Below are positions 58,962 through 64,000 of a DNA stretch of 64,000 nucleotides, in pieces. Location of the stretch: the NCBI RefSeq assembly GCF_904849725.1, contig NC_058521.1, forward strand, positions 345,758,638 to 345,822,637, in the 5' to 3' direction. The notes beneath the pieces are model-generated. The model made no database searches, was not told where the DNA came from, and was given only the letters and a program-made list of their open reading frames with translations. How positions within the stretch are numbered: the stretch's first letter is position 1; every line of letters begins with the position of its first letter. Both the position numbers and the translations under genes were made by a program. The DNA is from Hordeum vulgare subsp. vulgare (taxonomy: Eukaryota; Streptophyta; Magnoliopsida; Poales; Poaceae).

Positions 58962-61485
58962 ATGAGTGATCGTGCTTGGATGTAAAATGGTCACCCTAGT
59001 CGGAAAGACATGACCCATGAATGGTTAACAAAAACCAGGGGGTTTGTGAGAGCCGCATTTGCAAATGGCCAGCAAAAAACATGGTGCCCCTGTCCCAACT
59101 GCTACAACTGGAAAAAAGTAGTTAGAGTTTGAAATGGGTAAACACCTGTAGAAGTGGGGTTTTACGCCAAATTATACGGTGTGGACTTTTCATGGTGAGT
59201 GTGACCAACGTGCCAGAGCTGAGGTGATTCGTCGTCGCACCGACTAGCATGGTACCGGGATCGAAGACATGGCGCAAGACTTTGATGATGCTCGGGATTC
59301 GGATGATGAGATGGAGGAATCTGCAAAGGACTTCTATGAAATGTTGGAGTCTTCAAAAGGTCCTCTCCACGAGCAGACTGAGCTTTGTCAGCTGGATGCC
59401 ATCGCGCAAGTAATGGCTCTGAAGGCTCAATTCAAACTAGGCAGAGAATGCTACGCCGCGATGATGACGATATTTGGACGCTTTCTGCTCAAAGGCCATG
59501 TACTGCCTGCAAACGTGTACTAGTCAGAGAAAATCCTTCGTGTACTTAAGATGCCCTATGAGAAGATACATGCCTGTGAGAATGGATGTGCCTTATTTAG
59601 GCTTGAGTATGCGGCCTTGAACTATTGCCCCATTTGCAATTCTTCCAGGTATATTGTGGTAGACAACGGTATGGGTGAGAAGAATCAGACCAAAATACCC
59701 ATTTGTGTTCTTCGGTATCTGCTAATCGTACCAAGACTTCAACGTCTTTTCATGGTCGAAGAGACGGCCAGACAGATGACATGTCACAAATTGGCAAAAG
59801 AACCGAACTAGATGCGGATGGGAACAAGATGCTGGTACACACTTCAGATTGTTTTGCGTGGAGGCACTTCGATGCATTACATAAGGATAAATCGGAAGAT
59901 CCAAGGCATCCTAGAGTTGTCATCAGCACGGATGGGTTCGTTGTGTATGGTATGACGACAGCACAATACAGTTGTTGGCCTGTATTTGTCATTCCACTCA
60001 ATCTCCCACCCGGAGAGATTATGAAAAGAAAGAACATTTTCCTCACATTGATAATTCCAGGGCCCAACTACCGGGGAAGAATGTGAATGTGTACATGCAT
60101 CCGCTTAAGGATGAGTTGCAAGAACCCTGGGATAATGGGATTAAGACCTACGATGCCGCTACCAAAACAAATTTCAAAATGCATGTGTGGTACATGTACT
60201 CGACGCATTATTATCCGGCGTTTGCGCTATTCGCTGGCAGGTGTGTGCATGGAAGGTTCCCGTGCACCACATGCAAGGCATCTCTTCAGTTTCGTTGGTT
60301 GCAGGCTGGTCACAAGTTTTCTTGCTTCGACATGAATAGATAGTTCCTGGATCCTGACCGTAAGTTCAGAAAAGACAAGAAGAATTTCATCAAAGGTAGA
60401 GTTGTCAAAAACACTACACCAGCTACGTTGACAGGCCAACAGACCCTTGATCAGTTAAACGCTCTCGAGCCTGATCCTTTGCATCCAGGGTACTTCAAAG
60501 GGTAAAATACGGAACACGTCAGGACTCACAAGTCATGCTTATGGGATCTGCCTTAGTTCAAAGACCTCCTTTGCCCACACAACATCAACATTATGCACAC
60601 TGAAAAGAATATTGTGCAGTCCATTTTTGGTACATTGTTCGGCATAGAGGGGAAGTCAAAAGATAATCCTAAGGATAGAATTGACCTGGAGGCTCTATGT
60701 GATAGACCGTTGCAAAACTTGCGACAATGGAAAGGAAAGCAAAGCATAGCGAAGCCAAAGGCATGGTTCAATCTTGAAAGGCCAGCTATGAGGGAAATGC
60801 TATTGTGGGTGAAAATGCGGTTGATGTTCCCCGATGGGTATGCTACGAATCTAAATAGGGGAGAGAGTCTTCAGAAATTGAAAATATTTGGTCTCAAGAG
60901 TCATGATTGGCACATATGGATTGAGCGGGTAATGCCGGTGATGTTGCGTGGCTTTATTCCTGAGGATGAATGGCTAGTACTGGCAGAGCTGAGCTATTTC
61001 GTCCATTCTCTTTGTGACAAAGAACTATCGCCTGGCGTGCTAGATGAAATGGAAGAGTTGGTGGCCGAGTTGATCTGCAAATTAGAAAAAACATTCCATC
61101 GGGCTTCTTTAATCCAATGCAGCATTTGATTTTGGATCTCGCGATCGAGGCATGATTGGGGGTGCCCGTTCAAAATCGATGGTGCTACTCAACTGAGAGG
61201 ATGCAGAAGACGCTTCGAGCTAAATGTAAAAATAAACGTAGAATTCAAGCATCGATGGCCGAGGCATTCATTACTGAGGAGGCAGCAAACTTTGTGACAG
61301 TACACTACGAAGCCAAAAATCATCATTTGCATAACCCGAAGCCTCGGTACAATGATGGCTATCCAAAAAAGGTCGATCCAATTTTAGCCTATTCAAAGGG
61401 AAACTCGCACCATCCGGTGCTTCGAAAGGGAATTCATCGGATGTCGAAGAATGTCGGACCATTTCATTGTATATCTTCACCAACC
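58962..61485 (+). pseudogene. CACTA TNP2-type transposase pseudogene
   Basis: The ATG (58962) opens a transposase-associated N-terminal domain: MSDRAWM, a stop (TAA 58983-58985), then KDMTHEWLTKTRGFV and CPCPNCYNW. After an acidic stretch (59269-59523) and a stop (TAG 59521) comes LNYCPICNSSRY, the zinc-ribbon-like motif, and PRLQRLFMVEETARQM. TNP2 core motifs follow in two further frames: WRHFDALH, VISTDGFVVYG, SCWPVFVIPLNLPP, then NVYMHPLKDELQEPW and CTTCKASLQF. Stops at 60341, 60503 and 60554 precede an intact 179-codon piece (60593-61129). A DUF4218-like tail (61156-61485) ends it. TNP2 cuts and joins the element ends. At least four stops and three frameshifts make it dead. Confidence 0.9.
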
Positions 61486-63529
61486 TAACAGAAGTGCGGC
61501 CGTAAATAGTAAGTTCTCGGTAAATTATTGATCCGCAACTTCTAATTCCTTTGAACTACTCTTATTCCCGGATATTTGACATAGTCGATAAGTTGCCGAA
61601 TTCTCGGATGGAGCGGTCATCGAAAAGGATTCCGTCGAAGAGTATGAGCTTCTCGCAAAGCATGGAGGCGACTATACTGGTTTCATCTCTTGGTTCAAAC
61701 AAAGGGTAATTAATTACCATTAATGGGCCATTTGATTTCTTGGTCTAATTTGCGGCTAATGCATCCATTCTTTCATATTAAACTTGTAGGCTGATGCAGA
61801 GTCTATGAACGCCGAGTTGAGACAAGTCGCTAATGGTTTTGACTATAAGGTCCATTCATTTGACAAATACAACATCAACGGGTATCACTTTCGTACCTTT
61901 GGCGAAGAGCTATCTATGCCCGACGTAAAGACTAAAATTGTTCTGTCTCTACTAGTTATTGTACTAATCGGTGTTGTCTCATTTGTAGACCTACTACAAA
62001 TGTGAGGAGGGATACGAGGAGGACACGGTGAAGGTTGTCGAAACCGAATGTGGCCGCCCACTTCAAAACTTTCGGCACGAAGCTCGGGTGCAGGCTGTTT
62101 GAGACTACTATGCCCCGCGGCGTATTAGGAAGGACAAGGCGAAGTGCCGCGATTCTAAGATGGAGAAGGAACATTACATGAAGGTAATTACATATTATTA
62201 AGGCCTGTAGTTAGTTTCCTTGATCTGATTCTTACGCGTTGTGCTCAAATTTATCTTTATTAACTTAGGTGCCCCCGAGATGGTGTGCGGATAAGATGGA
62301 TTGTTGGGAGGCCTTGGTGGATCAGTGGTGCTCCGAAACGTGGGAGGCCAGCCACAACAAAGCCAAGGAGAGGCATGGCAAAATGGTTGGTGTGTCACAC
62401 CATCAAGGTAGCGTCAACTTAATTCAATTTGGCGAGAACTGGGTATGTGGTTTTCTTCATGCCTCATGCAATTCATTCTTAATGCTATCTTGAGCCCTTT
62501 ACTAATACATTTTCCCTCTCTCTCTCACTTTTAGGCCCGTCACAATGAGACGGAGGTGCCACAGATGTACGACCTGTATGCGATGGCTCATACTGCCTTG
62601 TACAAGAAGGTCAAGACATTCTCTGAGTCTGACCTGAGCATCCAGAAAACTTCGCCAACATCTCCTCCCACCACAAGCTCGTGAAGTATAGAGATCACGG
62701 GAAGGCGAGGAAAGGGGAGGACTTTAACTCGAGCGAGGGGCCTATTGATCCAGAGCTGGTGATGATAGCTGGCAACGGGAGGCCCCATGGCTCGATCGCC
62801 ATTGGAGACGGCCTTATACGTTGTCCTAGCACTCTTCGTCAGATAAAGGCATGCCAAACGAGCTCCTGTCTTGAGATAACACCTCGTCCATGGCCAGTCG
62901 AGCTCGCCATCGAGGTTAGTATAATGGACTCAACTATCTTTCCGCATTATGTTGTGCGTGGGAACCAATATGATTACAATGCTAACAATGAGTTGTGTTA
63001 CAGGCTGCTATTCTGAAAGAGAGAGAGGCAATGCATGCGCTTTTGGTGGAGAAGGATAAGGAGATGAAGGAGCTGGAGGAGAGGACGACTATATTGGTGG
63101 AGGCGGAGAGGGCACTGAATAATGCGTCTAACAGGGCCATGTACGAGCTCTTCGTGGTAAGTTTCTTCTTCATATTATTTGAAATCTTGCATTTTACTGT
63201 CCTTTTCACTAATAACTAAAAAGTTTGACTTGTCGAAACCAAATGTACAATCTATGTGCGAGAAGGCCAACCACGTCCCTCCGGCGATGACAGTCATTAA
63301 CATGGCGAGGACGGTGAGTTTCATTTCAATGGAGTGATCTCAAGAGTGTCATCATGCTAACGACACATTGCAAACGATGTTTGGTGCAGAATATCTCCCG
63401 AAATGAATCGCACGACCCTTCTACAGTGGAGCCTTCTCCATGGCAGCCTTGTCCAGGTGAAACAAGCCAGAGCCACCGTGCTTCACCGCCGTGATGACGA
63501 TAATGGTATCTTATTTCTAGTATTTTGCT

Positions 63530-63933
63530 TAACAACTTCATAATGGTCAAATATGGTTTATTAAGTATACTTAGCTCCAAAATGACATATTTAACCCAAG
63601 TTAGCTCCAAAACGACATATAGTTAGCTTGGCTTCCACATAAATGACATAATTAGCTTAGTTAGCTCCAAAATGACCTATTTAATAAAAAATGACCTATA
63701 CTTAGCTATGTTCTCTCCTAAATGACATAATAAGGCCTACGTAGCTCCGAGATGACCTATTCCCCCTAACTTAGCCATTAAATGGACTATAATTAGCTTA
63801 GCTAGCTCCAAAATGGCTGAATAACCATAGTTAGCTCCAAAATGGTCTATTTAATAAAAAATGACCTATACTTAGCTAATTATCCTGCAAAATGACATAA
63901 TTAGCTCCAAAAAGGCATAATTAGCTAATTTAG
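63530..63933 (+). repeat. Tandem TTAGCTCCAAAATGAC repeats filling a CACTA intron
   Basis: More than ten imperfect copies of a TTAGCTCCAAAATGACATA-type word occupy nearly all of the intron between exons ending 63505 and starting 63934. A higher-order unit of ~170 bp is visible: 'tttaataaaaaatgacctat' at about 63679 and 63849. Confidence 0.85.
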
Positions 63934-64000
63934 TTCGAAGAAGAGGACAAGAGGACAAGTAAGAGGAAAAATGAAAAGAAGGAAGAAGAAGAAGAGAAGA
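63934..64000 (+). other. Putative Glu/Lys-rich exon at the window edge
   Basis: After the acceptor TTTAG the DNA is purine-rich and open in a frame reading EEEDKRTSKRKNEKKEEEE. It fits a charged tail of the CACTA second gene, but composition alone could produce it. Confidence 0.4.

Larger units (their letters stand above)
52872..64000 (+). mobile_element. CACTA (En/Spm-like) DNA transposon, left 11 kb
   Basis: The left terminus CGCTAGTGGAATCC is a CACTA end with one change (CACTA to CGCTA), preceded by GTA (52869-52871), the likely 3 bp target duplication. Subterminal TTTGCCGTC and GGCAAAG motifs follow to about 53130. Two plus-strand genes, a TNP2-type transposase and a second gene with a plant Transposase_24-like domain, follow. 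The right terminus is beyond the window. Gypsy D is nested at 53512-57176. Both genes are damaged, so this copy is probably not autonomous. Confidence 0.9.
61585..64000 (+). pseudogene. CACTA second gene (Transposase_24 / TNPA-like), multi-exon, damaged
   Basis: Good GT-AG borders suggest exons at 61585-61705, 61790-about 61936, 61989-62183, 62269-62442, 62535-62914, 63004-63156, 63224-63313, 63390-63505 and 63934 onward. Readable motifs: GGDYTGFISWFKQ; NINGYHFRT; ECGRPLQNFRH; RWCADKMDCWEALVDQWCSE with NKAKERHGK (plant En/Spm Transposase_24-like); AMAHTALYKKVKTF; PELVMIAGNG; and a charged coiled-coil (63004-63156, KDKEMKELEERT). A TGA at 62100-62102 (likely from CGA) and a frameshift near 62660 break it. 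In En/Spm such proteins bind the subterminal repeats. The first two exons may instead belong to the transposase transcript. Confidence 0.7.

Overview
The window is pure intergenic DNA of a large-genome grass. Everything I can recognise is a transposable element, and the families (Gypsy LTRs opening TGATACGTCTCC, an Angela/BARE-like Copia LTR opening TGTTGGAGGTATGCCC, giant ~5 kb LTRs flanking non-coding DNA, and a CACTA element with TTTGCCGTC / ACGGCAAAG subterminal motifs) point strongly to a Triticeae genome such as wheat, Aegilops, barley or rye. I found no credible host gene, standard tRNA, rRNA or CRISPR. Family names come from memory, so I use neutral labels where I am unsure.

Layout. 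1-2956: 5' end of a minus-strand Gypsy (A) with a decayed gag. 2957-13766: one copy of a large repeat (X), split by an LTR of family Y (target duplication GTTAG). Y is itself split by element B (4930-12563, duplication TTTCT), whose 3' LTR is another X copy. 14335-19938: a giant-LTR element (LARD-2) reduced to one LTR plus the tail of a second. 19939-23943: remnants of two more minus-strand Gypsy elements, the second (Z) with an extra ORF fragment upstream of its 3' LTR. 23944-26917: an inverted copy of X. 26923-48759: non-autonomous Gypsy C (duplication GATAG), carrying in its primer-binding site a complete 13.8 kb giant-LTR element (LARD-1, 28486-42282). 49399-52297: a minus-strand Copia fragment, broken by a second Y copy at 52298, which is broken by a CACTA transposon at 52872 that runs off the right edge. 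The CACTA holds Gypsy D (53512-57176, duplication CCCTG).

How the parts relate. Target-site duplications read directly from the sequence fix the nesting order: X, then Y, then B on the left; C, then LARD-1 in the middle; Copia, then Y, then CACTA, then D on the right. Few proteins could be made. The CACTA TNP2-type transposase has in-frame stops and frameshifts, the second CACTA gene keeps good splice sites but has a stop and a frameshift, and the Gypsy and Copia proteins are pseudogenes. LARD-1, LARD-2, B and C are non-autonomous and would have needed proteins from elsewhere.

The most unusual structure is a ~210 bp nearly complete inverted repeat (58700-58909) between a promoter-like palindrome and the CACTA transposase start. 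About 87 of 92 arm positions could pair in a plus-strand RNA, a possible small-RNA source or regulatory hairpin.
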